DNA of 64,000 bases, from NCBI RefSeq assembly GCF_016545825.1, contig NC_052614.1:24260559-24324558 (forward strand). The letters run 5' to 3'. The stretch comes from Eucalyptus grandis. Its lineage: Eukaryota; Streptophyta; Magnoliopsida; Myrtales; Myrtaceae. Made by a program: the position numbers and the translations under genes. A model generated the notes under the pieces. It did no database searches and was not told the DNA's origin. It saw only the letters and a program-made list of their open reading frames with translations. Position 1 is the first letter of the stretch. Each line of letters opens with the position of its first letter. Of this stretch, positions 11,701 through 24,300 are shown piece after piece.

Positions 11701-12240
11701 AAAGCACAAAATAAAAATTTGAAGGCTCAAGATCCGAATTGATAAAAGTTTTAGGAATCCTATTGTAATTGTCCCATTCAAAATGATAGTGAGTTCATGT
11801 GTTCTAGAGATGAGCCCAAGAAATCTAATTTATTGGCATCTTGAATGACAATGCGCCTATGCAAATTAACTGTCTTCAATATAACCAATTTTCAATTATT
11901 TTGTAATCATGAAAATATTCACGCATAAAGTATTTGAACTCTTGGACATTAAAAGACAAAAGCTTACCTCAATGTGATTTGTTTTAGTGCGGCTCATGAG
12001 TTACATAAACGAGTTCTTAACACTAATGTACCAAATCCAACCTCCGAACAAGTCTTTGTACACTCATTTTGGCTAAAAATACTTCTTTTTTACTTATCAG
12101 GAACTCATCCCCTCATGTTAGTTTCTTGCCGCCATCTCTTCCATTGATCGAGTGTTTATCGATGATTTCATCCTCCCAATATTAATAGATGACAAAGTTT
12201 TGTTTGTTTAAGGATATAAGTAAAGTAAGATAAAGTTAAA

Positions 12241-12748
12241 GGGTTAATATAATGAAAAACCCCACATTAGTATTTTTTTTTTTCGAATCTCCTACATTAG
12301 TTCATCTATTATAAATTTACCAAAAACAAACCTTAAACTGGAAACATTTATGAAAAATTTATCCTCTGTTGGTTTATGTCAAATTTATCGTCAAAAAACT
12401 AAGTTTGATGGCATATGGTAGTTGATCGGTGTATTAGTTTGGAGTTTTACCCTCCTTTTGTCATAAGTATTAGTTTGTGATTTTTGTAATATTATTCTAA
12501 TTTAACATAAATTAACATAAGGCTAATTTTTTTATAAATGTACAAGTTTGGAATTATTACATCAATAGTCCATAATTTGAAGTAAGTTTATTATAGGTGT
12601 ACTAGTTTGAAGTTATTAGTGGTCAAAAATAAATTTGAGGGTAAATATGTCTTAGGTGTATTGGTATGGGGTTTTTTATGGTAAAAAAATTAATTTGGGA
12701 TAAATTTATCATAAATGTACAAATTTGGGATTTTTGTGATATTAACTC
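12241..12748. mobile_element. Short MULE-like element with 9-bp target duplication
   Basis: A 508-bp non-coding insertion with near-matching ends (GGGTTAATAT at the left; the right end read in reverse is GAGTTAATAT). It is flanked by identical 9-bp AAAGTTAAA at 12232-12240 and 12749-12757. The interior repeats the theme of ATAAATTTATC and AATGTACAAGTTTGG in both orientations. A 9-bp TSD is typical of Mutator-like elements; there is no transposase. Confidence 0.75.
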
Positions 12749-12839
12749 AAAGTTAAACTATATTTTCATTTGTCTTATCTTGGTTTTTGCTAAAAAGAAA
12801 TTGTTGGTTAGGTGGTAAAAAGTTCATCTCTAGGGTCTT

Positions 12840-13065
12840 ATCAAAGCATCCTTTGGTTTCGTGAAAAATTAATCGTTTGAAAATTATTTTTCTAAAAATA
12901 CGTGCTTTGTATAAAATAATTAGTCAATGAAAAATATTTTCATCATTGATATCAATTTATTTCTAAACATATCATTTAGTTTTTAGTGATATAAAACAAT
13001 CATTTTTAAAAAATATTTTCAAATCATTTATTCTCAACGAAAAAAATTGAGCCGAAGTGCTTAGT
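12840..13065. mobile_element. Possible MITE
   Basis: About 220 AT-rich bases break the alignment between this F-box upstream unit and the corresponding unit near 29730. They begin near CATCCTTTGGTTTCGTG. A similar sequence in reverse is seen around 41080-41190 (AAAACAAATGCATCCCAAG). Ends and TSD are not clear. Confidence 0.35.
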
Positions 13066-13565
13066 GATTTTTTATGAGCAAATCAAATTCACGGAGAAAC
13101 TAGGAATAGTTTTTTTTTTTTTTGATCTCCTTGTTCAATCTTTTGTTAATGTGTTGAGAATAATGCCATACTTATCTTCCTATGTTAAAATATCAATATT
13201 TATTTAATTATAATACCATCGTAAGCGTTCCATTAAATTACCAATATTTATTTCCACAAAATTTGCAGTAAATGAATAACTAATCTCAAAAAAATTAATT
13301 TCTAGATTTAGCAAATCATTTCAACAAAATCTAACAATTTCTAGTTATTATCGTGATATTATTATCTATTTCTTCCCTTGAGTATTTTCATATTTATATC
13401 ATTGTTTCATTAAAGTAATCTTAGTTTGTAGTCTCTTTCTTGCTGCAATATTACATCTACATCAATTTATTATGGCAATTTTGAGACAAACTTTTCTCAC
13501 CATCGGAGGGATAGGTTAATCCAATTGCAAAAAAAAAAAAAAAAAAAAAAAAAAGAAGAAGAAAA

Positions 13566-13960
13566 TGGAAAATTCCAAATAAGGGCTTAAAGTACCATTT
13601 TAAAAAAGAAGAAGATATTTTTTCAAATAAGGGCTCGAATGCAATCATTTTCTCAAATAATGGCTTAAATGGAGTTTATTTCAAATAAAGTTTTGAAGTG
13701 ACTATATTAATCTCAAAGAAGGGTTTGAAATCACCAGCTCGTGAAGGGAAATTTTATGTTTTAATTTTTTTTTTGTTTTTTCTTACTTTTTTATTTTCAT
13801 AAAAAAACCAACTAAAATTTAAAAAAAAGCAAAAATATGGGTGGGAGGGCTCCCTCCTACCTAAGGCCACACCCCATTGTCGATGGGGTAGTGAAGATTG
13901 CTGCGGGGTTAATAATAATAATAATTTTTTTTTTTTCTTCTAATATTTATTATTATTACT

Positions 13961-13991
<31 letters not shown>

Positions 13992-14220
13992 TTCTTATTT
14001 TTATAATTTTATTTAAATTTAAATTATGTTTGGACGAAAATATCCTTGATCAGCTAGGATATTTTGTAGCTAGCAAGTTAGGCCCTTATTTAAAATAGCT
14101 ATGATTCCTTCAGGGTTCTTTGATATTGATATAGCTATTTTGGGCTTTTATTGAAAGAACATTTCAAATCATTATTTGAGAAAATAAGGGCATTTTGGGC
14201 ACTTATTTGGAATTTTCCTT
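13566..14220. mobile_element. Non-autonomous TIR element in F-box upstream unit 2
   Basis: The ends are inverted copies of GGAAAATTCCAAATAAG, at 13566 and, reversed, up to about 14218. The interior repeats variants of CAAATAAGGGCTTAAA and holds a (TTC)n tract near 13962-13990. It interrupts sequence that is continuous in the unit near 31180. A 26-base A run at about 13529-13554 precedes it. The TSD is unreadable in the A-rich flank. A relic with the same end lies near 41330-41395. Confidence 0.65.
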
Positions 14221-14894
14221 GAGAAAAAAATGTGTTTCGACACTATTTTTGTGTTGAGAGTCAAGGACGTCCTATATTAAATTACCAATATTTACTTAAT
14301 TATTAACAAATTAGTTAGCATAACAATGAATTATCAAAATAATTTCCTAAGCATATCAATGTGCTGAAGTTACCAACTCTCATGCAAAATTAGTAACTTT
14401 ATCATGTTACCGACTAGTTTGAGATTACCAATTTTGTTTTAGCCACTTATCATGTTACCAACATTGATTACATCGTTTTAGATTTAGCTAATTATGCGTT
14501 CTCCTTTTCAAGAAGCATTTTATGTATCTTTTATATGACTGACGTGGCGTGACCAATCCACATTGTCTAGGTGGTGTGCCTCACAACCAACTACGCAATA
14601 GAATTTGAAAATTTTGACAAGTCATCGTACGTGGCATTGTCACGTGATATCTCTGACGTGCAAAGTTCCTTCTCATCTTTTAAAGACGAATTAATTACGA
14701 AGTTACTCTTATTGTGCGGACGTATTTGGGATAGAATCAGGAACAAAATCATGTATTATGTAGATGGAGAATCAGATTGCCTTCCTTTGAAGCAACCTAA
14801 GTTTGAGATTTTTCTTTTCTTCCTAGTATCCTATCCATATTCATGTTTTTCCTTATTCAGTAATTTTTCTTAATTTTGGGGCCAGTCTTTTGCC

Positions 14895-14901
14895 TATTTA
14901 A
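14895..14901 (+). promoter_or_regulatory. TATA-like box of F-box copy 2
   Basis: TATTTAA 167 bases before the ATG, followed at 14943 by the conserved leader block CACCAAAGTCCCACAAATTT. Confidence 0.55.
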
Positions 14902-15067
14902 CGGCTCTATCAATCACCACAAACACAAAGCAAGTGCTTGCTTCACCAAAGTCCCACAAATTTTCTCACAAGTTGTGTAATTGCAAGATCAGTGGGTCTG
15001 ACCGGCACTTTTTCTTGCTCTTGTCCTCTTTAATTCCTAGCAATCTGTCTCCCGGTCCCCGAGTACC

Positions 15068-16297
15068 ATGGCATCGCTCTCCAGTATCTTTCCATGCAAT
15101 GTTGTGATCGAAATCCTCGCTTACTTGCCAGCCCGGTCTCTCGCCCGGTTCCGGTGTGTCAGCAAGTCGTGGCGTTCGCTCTTGTCCGAGAAGTACTTTC
15201 TGACGATGTGGTTGAATCGCAGCGGGACCTCCCTCCTGGTGGTCCCGTTGGAATGGGATATTCGCGACAAGTGCTCTTTAGTGTTCGAAAATGTGTCCAT
15301 TGGGAGGGAGAATTTGAGGCTGCCAGTGGGCAACGACTGGGTTTCGTTATCCGTGGTCGGTTCGTCCAGCGATGGCGCTCTAATTTGCTTGACCGGGCTT
15401 TCTTTCGTTCGCCGTAATGCGAGCAAGCTAGCCATTATCCTTTGGAGTCCGTTCACTGGCGAAGTCAAGACTCTTAGCCACCATGATTACATCTATTGCC
15501 ACGAGCGGCCCCTTTGCGCCGAATCTCAAGCTCAGGGCTACAGTTCGGGATGCTGTGTTCGGTATCATGTCCACGGTTTCGGGTACGCGCCAAATGCCCG
15601 GGACTACAAGATCGTGAGGATCACTTACTCGCGTGGCGTTGCGAGGCGGGCTGTTGCTTCGATAAGACCATCGAATGTTGAGGTTTATAGCCTAGGCAGG
15701 GACAAATGGACGAGCCTGGGGAGGCCTAATTTCACACGGACGATTCGTGGCAATTCGCGGGCATTTATTAATGGGGCTGCGCATTGGCTCGCGGCGCCTA
15801 GAGAGGATGCGCCTTACAACTCAATCGTGGCCTTTGGTATGGAGGAGGAATCATTTAAACAAGTCATGCCGCTGCCCCGAAAGAGAAATATCTCGCAATA
15901 CTCTCTGCATTCGAGAGGCAAAGCGACACTCGCAGTGTCATGCGGTTCACTGGCTCTGATTGCTTTCACTGTATGGGACCGAGAGGTATGCGGCATTTGG
16001 GTCATGAAGGAGTACGGCGTGGCCAGCTCCTGGACCAAGCAGCATCACATTGTGCTACCGATCGGATTGACGTGCCGAGCGGCCTTGGGACTTACTGGGA
16101 ATGGCAAGATTGTGCTTCGCATGGTGGATGAGAGTTTGGTGTGTTGTGATTTGGGGGATAAGCAGATCAGTGAGGTTGGAATCGGGGGAGAAGGCACTGA
16201 GTCATCTTTTGATGTCATTGATTTGGGAAGAGGAAATCCTTCTCTCAGGAACCAAGTGGGTGGGGGCTCCCCGTTGACCATGCTCAACCCCCGATAA
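15068..16297 (+). CDS. F-box/FBA-type protein, CPR30-like (copy 2)
   Basis: A 409-residue paralogue of copy 1, in the same order and without introns: F-box at about 8-48 (PCNVVIEILAYLPARSLARF), GSSSDGALICLTG, ILWSPFTGEVKTL, then HGFGYAPNARDYKIVRI and a C-terminal half ending in a SSFDVIDLG block. Predicted SCF substrate receptor. Differences from copy 1 cluster in the FBA region, for example HDYIYCHERPLCAES in place of EGCVQCRRWPVCTES, where target selection would be expected to vary. The reading frame is intact, so a working gene is plausible. The upstream unit is homologous to those of the other copies but carries the insertions at 12241 and 13566. Confidence 0.9.
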   Translation: MASLSSIFPCNVVIEILAYLPARSLARFRCVSKSWRSLLSEKYFLTMWLNRSGTSLLVVPLEWDIRDKCSLVFENVSIGRENLRLPVGNDWVSLSVVGSSSDGALICLTGLSFVRRNASKLAIILWSPFTGEVKTLSHHDYIYCHERPLCAESQAQGYSSGCCVRYHVHGFGYAPNARDYKIVRITYSRGVARRAVASIRPSNVEVYSLGRDKWTSLGRPNFTRTIRGNSRAFINGAAHWLAAPREDAPYNSIVAFGMEEESFKQVMPLPRKRNISQYSLHSRGKATLAVSCGSLALIAFTVWDREVCGIWVMKEYGVASSWTKQHHIVLPIGLTCRAALGLTGNGKIVLRMVDESLVCCDLGDKQISEVGIGGEGTESSFDVIDLGRGNPSLRNQVGGGSPLTMLNPR

Positions 16298-17800
16298 AGA
16301 ATTAGGTTGCATAACATTTACAGAACTTAGAATATGCTTTTCAAAAATAGATGATCATCTATCATTTCTGTAGTTTCGATGTAATGCGCATTTTATTATA
16401 AGTTTACTTATCGTCCAATTTCGGCAGCTATCGCCAAAAGTGTAGTAAGAATTATTATGATTAATAAACTTATTTGTTTGTGTCATTTATAAATAGTTGT
16501 CATTACAAAACTAAAGATTTGCTTTTATATATATATATGCGCGGGAGCGCTTGTGTGTTTCACTAGAAATCGGTACCTATTCCAATTAGTGTTATGCCTT
16601 TTACCAAATGTTGATCTTTGGTTTTTTGTTAAAGGGGTTTAGTGGCGATTGTGATAGGAATCAACTTGTGCAACAAAAATCAAGAACAACAAGGTTTAAG
16701 GAAAAGAATGCAAGTACTGGAAATTAAAATATTGATAAACTGAAACAATATGTAAGTTTTTGTGATGATGTTCGTGTCTTACAACAATTATACACGGCTT
16801 TATAAACTACAAAGTACAATCACTAACAAGCAGCAACTATTCTAATGATGATTACAACCGTATCTCCGTAACTTTAGGCTCCACCGTTGCACATTAACTT
16901 ATCGAGTCACTGGGCTCATCCATTGATCATCATCATCATCTTTATCTTTAGTCAATGTCTTCATTCTACCTCGTTTCTTCTTTTCCCTCCAATGCGAATT
17001 GGCATCATGTCGATTCCAAATATATGATTATTTGTTAGTGTTGGAAATATCGGATTCCCAAAAACCGGATTCGACACTAAATCGAACCTCTAAAACGAAT
17101 GTGGAAGACAAGCCTAAGAATAACATGTATCACCGATCGAAAGTTACACTACATAATCGAGCGTACCTTATTGTCCACAGATTAAACACCGATGTTGAAA
17201 TTCGAGGAAGAATCTGATCCCGGTCTACCAATGAGCCTACTGTTGATTCAAAGGGGGAACTTACGTTGATTTTGGGAGAGAGAAAAAGAAAATCGCACGT
17301 ACGTCCAAAATGTGCGTTTTCTTTTTCTTTTATCCTCTTAAATACGTCTTCTCCAAAAGACGTGTCCTTTCAACAAAAGACGTCCCCCCCAAAAATTACA
17401 ACTTTTCAACGTATCCCTCCATCCATGAACTCTAATTTTGTGAGCCAGGCTTTTAAGTCCAACATGGACAGACGAGTCAACTTAGGCCCATCATATTAAT
17501 AATTAAAACCATCAGTTAGTGAAAACATATATTATCTTTTAAATATTGGAAAATATACAAATGATTACTTGGTGAATTGATTAGACGTGCATTAATACCC
17601 CTAACATTTAGATTTCCAGAAACTGATGGTACTTACGTGACCAGCCACACCGATATGTACGATATATGTACTTGATAATTTTTTGTTTAAATTTTTGCGT
17701 TCATCTTCAAACCTCCAGCCCACAGGCTCTGTACCACGCACTCCTTTCTATTTTAAACCTCCATTGTTGTCCTCTTCAAGCTCATTTCACTTGCGTTTCG
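16298..17800. other. F-box 3' flank and spacer without recognised genes
   Basis: The first 340 bases match the region after the pseudogene at 36942 (AAGAATTATTATGATTAAT, TCACTAGAAATC), marking the right end of the duplicated unit. The rest is AT-rich. Short frames at 16999-17217 and 17266-17499 show no family features. Confidence 0.5.
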
Positions 17801-17998
17801 ATGGCTTTGAAGACTCAAGCTGCATTAATGCCCTCGACATATCTGTCATGCTTCAATAGACTGAAAGAGGAGGGCGAAAGCAACGATCTTCTCCAGCTCC
17901 TCCACAAACAGGATGAAGGTGCCCAGCAGCAACGTATTCTTTGGTCCCTCAGGAACTATTTTCCTGACATGCTGAGGCAAACTTGCTCATTCATATGA
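17801..17998 (+). CDS. Possible small protein, unrecognised
   Basis: A 65-codon frame from an ATG at 17801 to TGA. The product begins MALKTQAALMPSTYLSCF and continues with a charged, Gln/Leu-rich helix-like half (NDLLQLLHKQDEGAQQQRIL). The preceding 100 bases are C/T-rich like a plant leader and contain TATTTTAAA at 17749. There is no signal peptide or membrane segment. No family is recognised; a chance frame or a gene fragment is equally possible. Confidence 0.35.
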   Translation: MALKTQAALMPSTYLSCFNRLKEEGESNDLLQLLHKQDEGAQQQRILWSLRNYFPDMLRQTCSFI

Positions 17999-18639
17999 CC
18001 TCTATTGTTGAGTATGCATGTTCTGTTAAATTATGTCTCGAGTTTGAGTTTATATACTAAACCAATCTGGTGTGCCCTTTGATCCGAATCAAAAATTGGA
18101 TTTAAGAGGACGGTGAACTATAATGTTTATTTTGAAGGTTTGTTAGAATCCTTTTCTTTGTTGGAGTGTAACCAAGTGGGTTCTTACTTCCAGAGGATGG
18201 ATTCTTCATTGGCCGTATATCACAAAGGGACCACATATTCCATATATAAACTTGTTGGAGACCGTATAGCTTTTGATTGGGCTTAAATACAGAATGATTT
18301 GTGTTTTGAGTTTTACATCAAAATCCAAATTGTATTGTTTATTTATAAATATGGAAACACTCGAATGTATAAATAATTGCAACTCTAATTCTTCGATCAT
18401 AGTAGATTATTTGATGTTGACTTTTTCTATGAATATAGGTACCGATATTCGGATTGAGTTATGTAAATCATTAGTATTATTTATTGCTTCTCATTTATTT
18501 CTCTAATGAATTCGCGTTGGTTTAAATTGCAAAATCCTACCAATTTCCGCGTTAATTTTATGATATGGGCCATTAGGTCTTGATTGATTTGAGGCTATTT
18601 CTTCTTTTGACCTAAGATTTTATCAGTGGTATCTTAGGA

Positions 18640-20570
18640 TGAAGTCCCATGTGTATTTGAGAAAATGCCAAAATCGATGTGACTCTTCAATTAATTTTTA
18701 CGACTTAAATCTGGACCTTGGCCTTCCGAGGCTATTGTCAGCTTTTCGTCTCCATAGATCAATTACTTTTTCTTCCGGATGGGGCCAATTTTCGATCACC
18801 CCCTTAATCTATTTGGTATCCCTGGCCTTCGTTCGTATGGGGTTGGAGTTGGAGATTTGAATCTTCCCAGTGGCAATATTTTAAGCATGTCACCGATTCT
18901 GACGTCTCTATGGCACATTCATAATCAATTTCATCGAGAGTCTGATGAAATCCCCTATACTGAACACACTCATTTCTTGTCGTATTGGTTTTCTCGGTAT
19001 ATTTTTTTATTTTCATCCATCGCTCAAATTCTCCAAGGACTTTGTCGATATCGCTTCCTGCCTGGTCCAAGACATACCAATCACACTGGGTCAGCTTGTT
19101 CTTGCTGCCCTTTACATGGGCCTTACCCCTGCATGCTTGTGTTATGGGCCAGTAATTCCTTGGCCATAGGATAGCCGATGTGGCGCTTGGCAAGTCAAGA
19201 AGACATCGGGCCAATCTTCATCCTACAGTTGTTTCAAAAACAGTACCACGAATAGTACCCCGATATGGAGATCGTTCCACGTCCAACTAGCTCAAGCATT
19301 CAATCTTTCTAGTGAGATGCGTGTAACACTTTAAACACAACAATTAGTTTTGGTCTACTATAACCTCATCAAGAGAGTGACATCAGCTCCTGACCAATTT
19401 GTGCATAGGATGTCAACCTACTTTTCGAGTTTCATAAAAATACAATCGTTCTATCCTAGAACTCTTAGCACAATTTCTCCGACACTACTCTCACAAACCA
19501 GCTGTATTATCTCTTTTACATCACTTGCTTTTCACTCTAGTGACACCAAAATCCACTCACAAAGGTAAAAAAAGTATGGGAGGATCACAGTCCATGACAC
19601 TTTTCTATGCATGGATATAGATATGGTGTGTCCTTTGCCTCATTTGAGTACTCCAAGCTTGGGCTCTTACTATCCTTTCCATTTTTTTCCATTTTTATTC
19701 TCTGAGTAGAAATACACCCTGACCAAATCTAGTGAATTAGAGTTCAACCATATTTTCCTGATGTTTATTCCCGAAAATCTTTCCCCTTTGAAGTATTTCC
19801 TTAAGTTTTTCTGCCATCACCCTACTCAAGGATTGAATTTTTGTCCCCTTTATTCGGATGTCTTTGATTCCCCCTTTTTTTTTTTTTTTCCAATTTAACC
19901 GTCCAAACAGAGCCAAAGCCAAAAAACTCTGGCTCATGATTACCCCTGTCGATCTCCCTCAAAGGATATCGATAATGGGTAAATTTTATCTTAAACTTGA
20001 AATCTACTCTTCCTAACACTATGCTGGACAGTTTGGGCTTATCCAGGGTATTCATATTTTGATCATCTACTCTCTCGTATATCCCTTCACCAGGAAGAAC
20101 AAGTACAAAGAAAGTGATGATGTACCTTTCAAGTGCTGTTTCGAGATCATTGAGAAGTTATTTGATCGGTATACTATTTTTGCCTTTAAACCGATTCCTC
20201 AAGCGGTATTGCAATTCAGCGATAGATGGGCCCGTTATACCATCGATCACTTCAGTGAAGATTTTGTGTCGATTCTGGCAAAGGTAAAGGAGGATAACCC
20301 GTTTGCTAAACCTGTGGCTACTGACGAAGTACCCGTAGGGACCACTGAATGCTCACCGATTCAACCATCTCCGATTAGATCCCAAAAGAGCCAAAGAAGA
20401 AATCAAGTAAGAACTATCTTGACAGCATTTGTATTTCCTTTGCATATATTTCGCTCTTTTATTCTTGCAGCGGCAATCAAACCAGCAAGATCAAGTGGGT
20501 TCACAATGATGGAGTGGCTGGGGGAGAAACACGTGAAAGACCTGCGCCCTCAGTGAAGCTCAGAAGGTTG
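18640..20570 (+). pseudogene. Degenerate plant-mobile-domain (PMD) element
   Basis: Several plus-strand frames, broken by shifts and stops, together resemble the aminotransferase-like plant mobile domain found in MAIN-type proteins and in transposons. The key stretch is HTHFLSYWFSRYIFLF (about 18965-19012), followed in another frame by FVDIASCLVQDIPITLGQLV and LAALYMGL, the usual F-L-WLSR-x-VFP...A..L..G..ALAP..LA.IY.GL pattern. Downstream, 20059-20556 encodes a polar region typical of the part after the domain (FDRYTIFAFKPIPQAVLQF, then RSQKSQRR). No intact product can be made. The aspartate/valine-rich tail seems to continue after the solo LTR, near 24774-24900. Confidence 0.45.
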
Positions 20571-21357
20571 GTGTTGTAGTCCTCACCAAGTGTTGATGTC
20601 ATCGCAGATGTCGACGATGGGAGATTGTACCTAGCCCCGAGGACATGGATGCTCACACTGATGTTGATGTCAACTGACATTTGTAAATAAAAAGAAAAAG
20701 AATATTTTTTCATTGACTACTGAATAATACACGTACCTATTTATAGGCTTTACATAATGACTATGTAAAGTAACAAATTAGGATCAATCAAATAGAATAT
20801 ATAGAATTATAAAATCACATAACATCCTAAATATATCTTTAACATTCTCCTTCAAACTCAAAATGATTTGAAAGATGTCAACTTGAGTTTGGAAAATAGA
20901 TCTAGAAAACGCTTGGGTGGACAAGTCTTATAGTCTGATTAGTGGAAGAAGTAGAGACAAGTTGAACAATGCCGCGACAAATGTGATATCTAATGAAATG
21001 ATAGTCTATTTCAATGTGCTTGATGCGTTCATGAAAAACATCAGTTTTTAGAATAGTAAGTAGTGATTGCACTAAAAATCTTTCATAATATTAGAACCAG
21101 GAGGTTCTGAGTTCGAATATTCCAAGACTCTATTTGCCCCCTAATTATATTTCCATAATTAGTATTGGGCAAAAAGATCAAACTAAATGTGAAAGAGAGT
21201 ATTAGAATGTTTAAATAATAAGCCACATGTTTATTTGAGAGTTATAACTTATTATTTTAGAATAGTTGGTGGTGATCTCGTAAAATCTTACAATGTTGAT
21301 AGCATGCAAAATTTATCTTACTCGTGTAGGGAATAAACATAAAGCAGTTGGTACCAA
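20571..21357. other. AT-rich spacer with a TRIM-like relic
   Basis: Around 21050-21290 two related stretches (TTTTAGAATAGT...GTGAT and TTTTAGAATAGTTGGTGGTGAT) flank a segment containing GGTTCTGAGTTCGAAT and GAAAGAGAGTATTAGAATG. This resembles the TRIM at 31595-31886, more decayed. No gene is seen. Confidence 0.4.
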
Positions 21358-24300
21358 TGCCATGTCCCGATCTTCGAGTGCGCGTACATCCCTCTTTGGT
21401 TGATAAAAATTTTGTGACTTCCCAGGACGAGTCACCGACCATTTCTTTTTATTGCACATGCGGAAGCGAATAATAAATCCCCTGATAGTAATCATCTCGG
21501 GATAGAAAAAGGACAACGTATTTTCAAACAAACATGTTTTTAAATACACACCGAGTCAAATACAAAAGTCTACAGCCACAAGACTTCAAATGATTGACTC
21601 TTAAAAAAAACTGTTCTATCTGACTTACACTTTAAATCCCCTCAACTTGGCTCCAGGTCTTTCACCCTACAGTCCTGAAAAATGAAGCCCACGATGGGGT
21701 GAGATATAAATCTCAGCGAGTTCACGCTCTAAACTCCGATTAGAAAGGTAATACGCCTAAGACGTCTTAATCATACAATCATACAATCACAGATACTTAC
21801 TTTGTTTCAGATCCTCCTTGTAAGTCAGCATAGTTCTTATCACAACTATGTGCATATAGCAAATTTACACACCAATTTGAAATGTCCAAACCAATCATTA
21901 CTCACATGAGTAAGAATCACAATTTAATTACTAATCACACAAGCAAAAACTACCGATACACATCAAAGCAAGAATTATAATTGAATCATTGCTTACACAA
22001 ACAAGAACTACCAAAACACATCAAAGCAAGAATTATCGACACACGCCGATCCATCAATTCAACTTAACATGCATTCCAATTAATTAACTATTACTACTCA
22101 TACGAGCAGTTTTATTTGACACACGCCGGGGAAGAATAATAATTACCGACACATGCCGGGAAATAATAATTACCGACACACATTGGGAAAGACTAATAAC
22201 TACCGACACACGTTGGGAAAATGGTAAAATCCACCGACACACGCTGGGAAGGAATAATAACTATCGGCACACGTCGAGAAAAAGTAAAATCCATCGACAC
22301 ACGCTGGGGAAGAATAAAATCCACCGACACACGTTGGGGAAGAATAACAACTACTAACGTCCACCAACATACGATGATGACGGGTTTTCTTAACTATTAA
22401 TGTCCACTAACATACGCTATGGACATATTTTTTTTACTATTAACGTCTACCAACATATGCTGGGGACATATTTTCTTAATTTTCACACGATTATCAAGCA
22501 TAAATTCTAGGCATATTACAAACTAACCATATATCATCAAATGTGCAATTTCCAGCAATCAAATCCTCAAGAACCATCACAAACTCATAATCGGCCATAA
22601 CCGGCAGAATAGGCTCACTTGCACGTCTCCAAATTTAAATCCAGATGTCTAATCATATGAGTTTGGAAAATTCCTAAATTTGAATATATTGTACAAGACA
22701 CATAAATCACTCAATCCAGTACAAAAACTGTGTCCGTTTTGTAGAAAGTCTGTTTTCAGAAATCAGTTTGGTTCGAGATCCAAAACATTTGACTTGCAAT
22801 TTGAGTATGTTAAACTAGAAAATATGACAAACAACTTTTGCGAAGAAATAATTTTGAAATTAGAACCTTAAGAGTTGATAAAAACTCATAGAATCCTAAT
22901 AGGTCACAAGTTCCAGCAAAAACTGAGGCTCTGTTTGTAATGACGGAGCTGATATTTCATTCTTTTAAATTACTAAAAACCTTGAGAAAAATATATGTTG
23001 TAACTAAGGATGCCTAAAACATTTCTCAAGAAGATATCAATCTCAAATTCGTATTTCATTTCGATCTACAAAAATGGCAAACAACGAGGGTCCATAAGCC
23101 AAAACTGCAGGAATTTCACTGGATTTGACTAATCCATCATCAACGGTACAAATCTCATTAATTAAGTTAACACTAATCCATTTTAAGGCTAATTTAACCA
23201 TTCTAGCTTATCAATAATCCATACTTAAACTAATCTAAACAACCATTAAGCATAATTAACCTACTAAGTAAGGTTTAGTGAGCAAACTCATCGGTTTAGT
23301 GGTCCGGTGAGTTCACGGCGACGGCGATGTGATGGTGAGCGAAAAACAAGCCCACGACGACACCAAGCGAGGTTCGAACGGGCCTTAAAGCGCGCCTAAA
23401 AGTCTCAGCTCTTGCTAGAACTTCTACTTTTGTTCTTGGGTTGTAAAGGCTGAACCGAAGGGGCTTCACGGCTGAAACGGGCTGGAAATGGAGAGACGGT
23501 TCGGCGGGCTGCTTTGTGGGTGATGGTGGGACTTTTGGTGGCTTGAACAACAACGGAGGGGTTTGAGATAGTGAGCTAGGCTCGCTAGAATAGCAATCGG
23601 GCGTGCGACGAGTGCGCGGGACGCGCGGGCAACAGTGTGGCTTGCGGGTGGCTTGACGGTGCATGAACGGGCGGCAATGAGCTCCGGCGGTTGCTGCTGG
23701 CTCTTGGCTGGTCTCCTATGATTTTTAAGCTCTCAAAAACTCCAACAATGGATAAAGCATACTCAAAGAAAAATAAGAAGCCAGCTGAATTGAATGGGGC
23801 ACAATTGCCTCAAAAGTCAAGTTAAATATCCCAAAACACTCAAGCACTTGCTCCCACTTGTTGCTGCCTTATCCTAAACTATTTCCTCATCTTTGGCTTC
23901 CTCAAGAAGCTTGCCAAAGGGTCCAAAAGGTTGATCCCCCCCTGGGCTATGAATTTGTGACCTCTCCCATTCAATTTCATTCAATTCTTACTCAAATCAA
24001 TCAAATTGAAGTCTAAACAAATCAGCCAAGGTGTCTACACTTAATCCATGATTTTTCCTCATCAATTGAATCAACTTGAATCCCAAAAATCCACCCAAAA
24101 ACGGTCTCTGATATTTTCTGAACAAAAACGACCCTATCTCGACTTTTTCCCAAAAAGTCTCGATTTGCAGAAAAATCTTCGAAGACTGAGTTGACATTTC
24201 TAAAATGACTTGTGATATGACAGAACTTTAAATTTCTGAAATCGGATTCAAATTTGCAGTTAATTTCAATCTGGCGCGATTTTAGCGTGGCTTAGATTAT

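Noticed and set aside
17990..18110. Duplicate of the small-protein 3' region near 48780-48860
   Set aside because: Only short patches agree (TTAAATTATGT.TC.AGTTT); too weak to claim homology by eye.
22100..22470. CRISPR-like array of short repeats
   Set aside because: Units are contiguous, degenerate and without unique spacers; this is a plant minisatellite in an LTR.
23296..23664. 122-codon minus frame
   Set aside because: GC-rich patch of a solo LTR; Pro/Arg/Ser-rich with no family resemblance.
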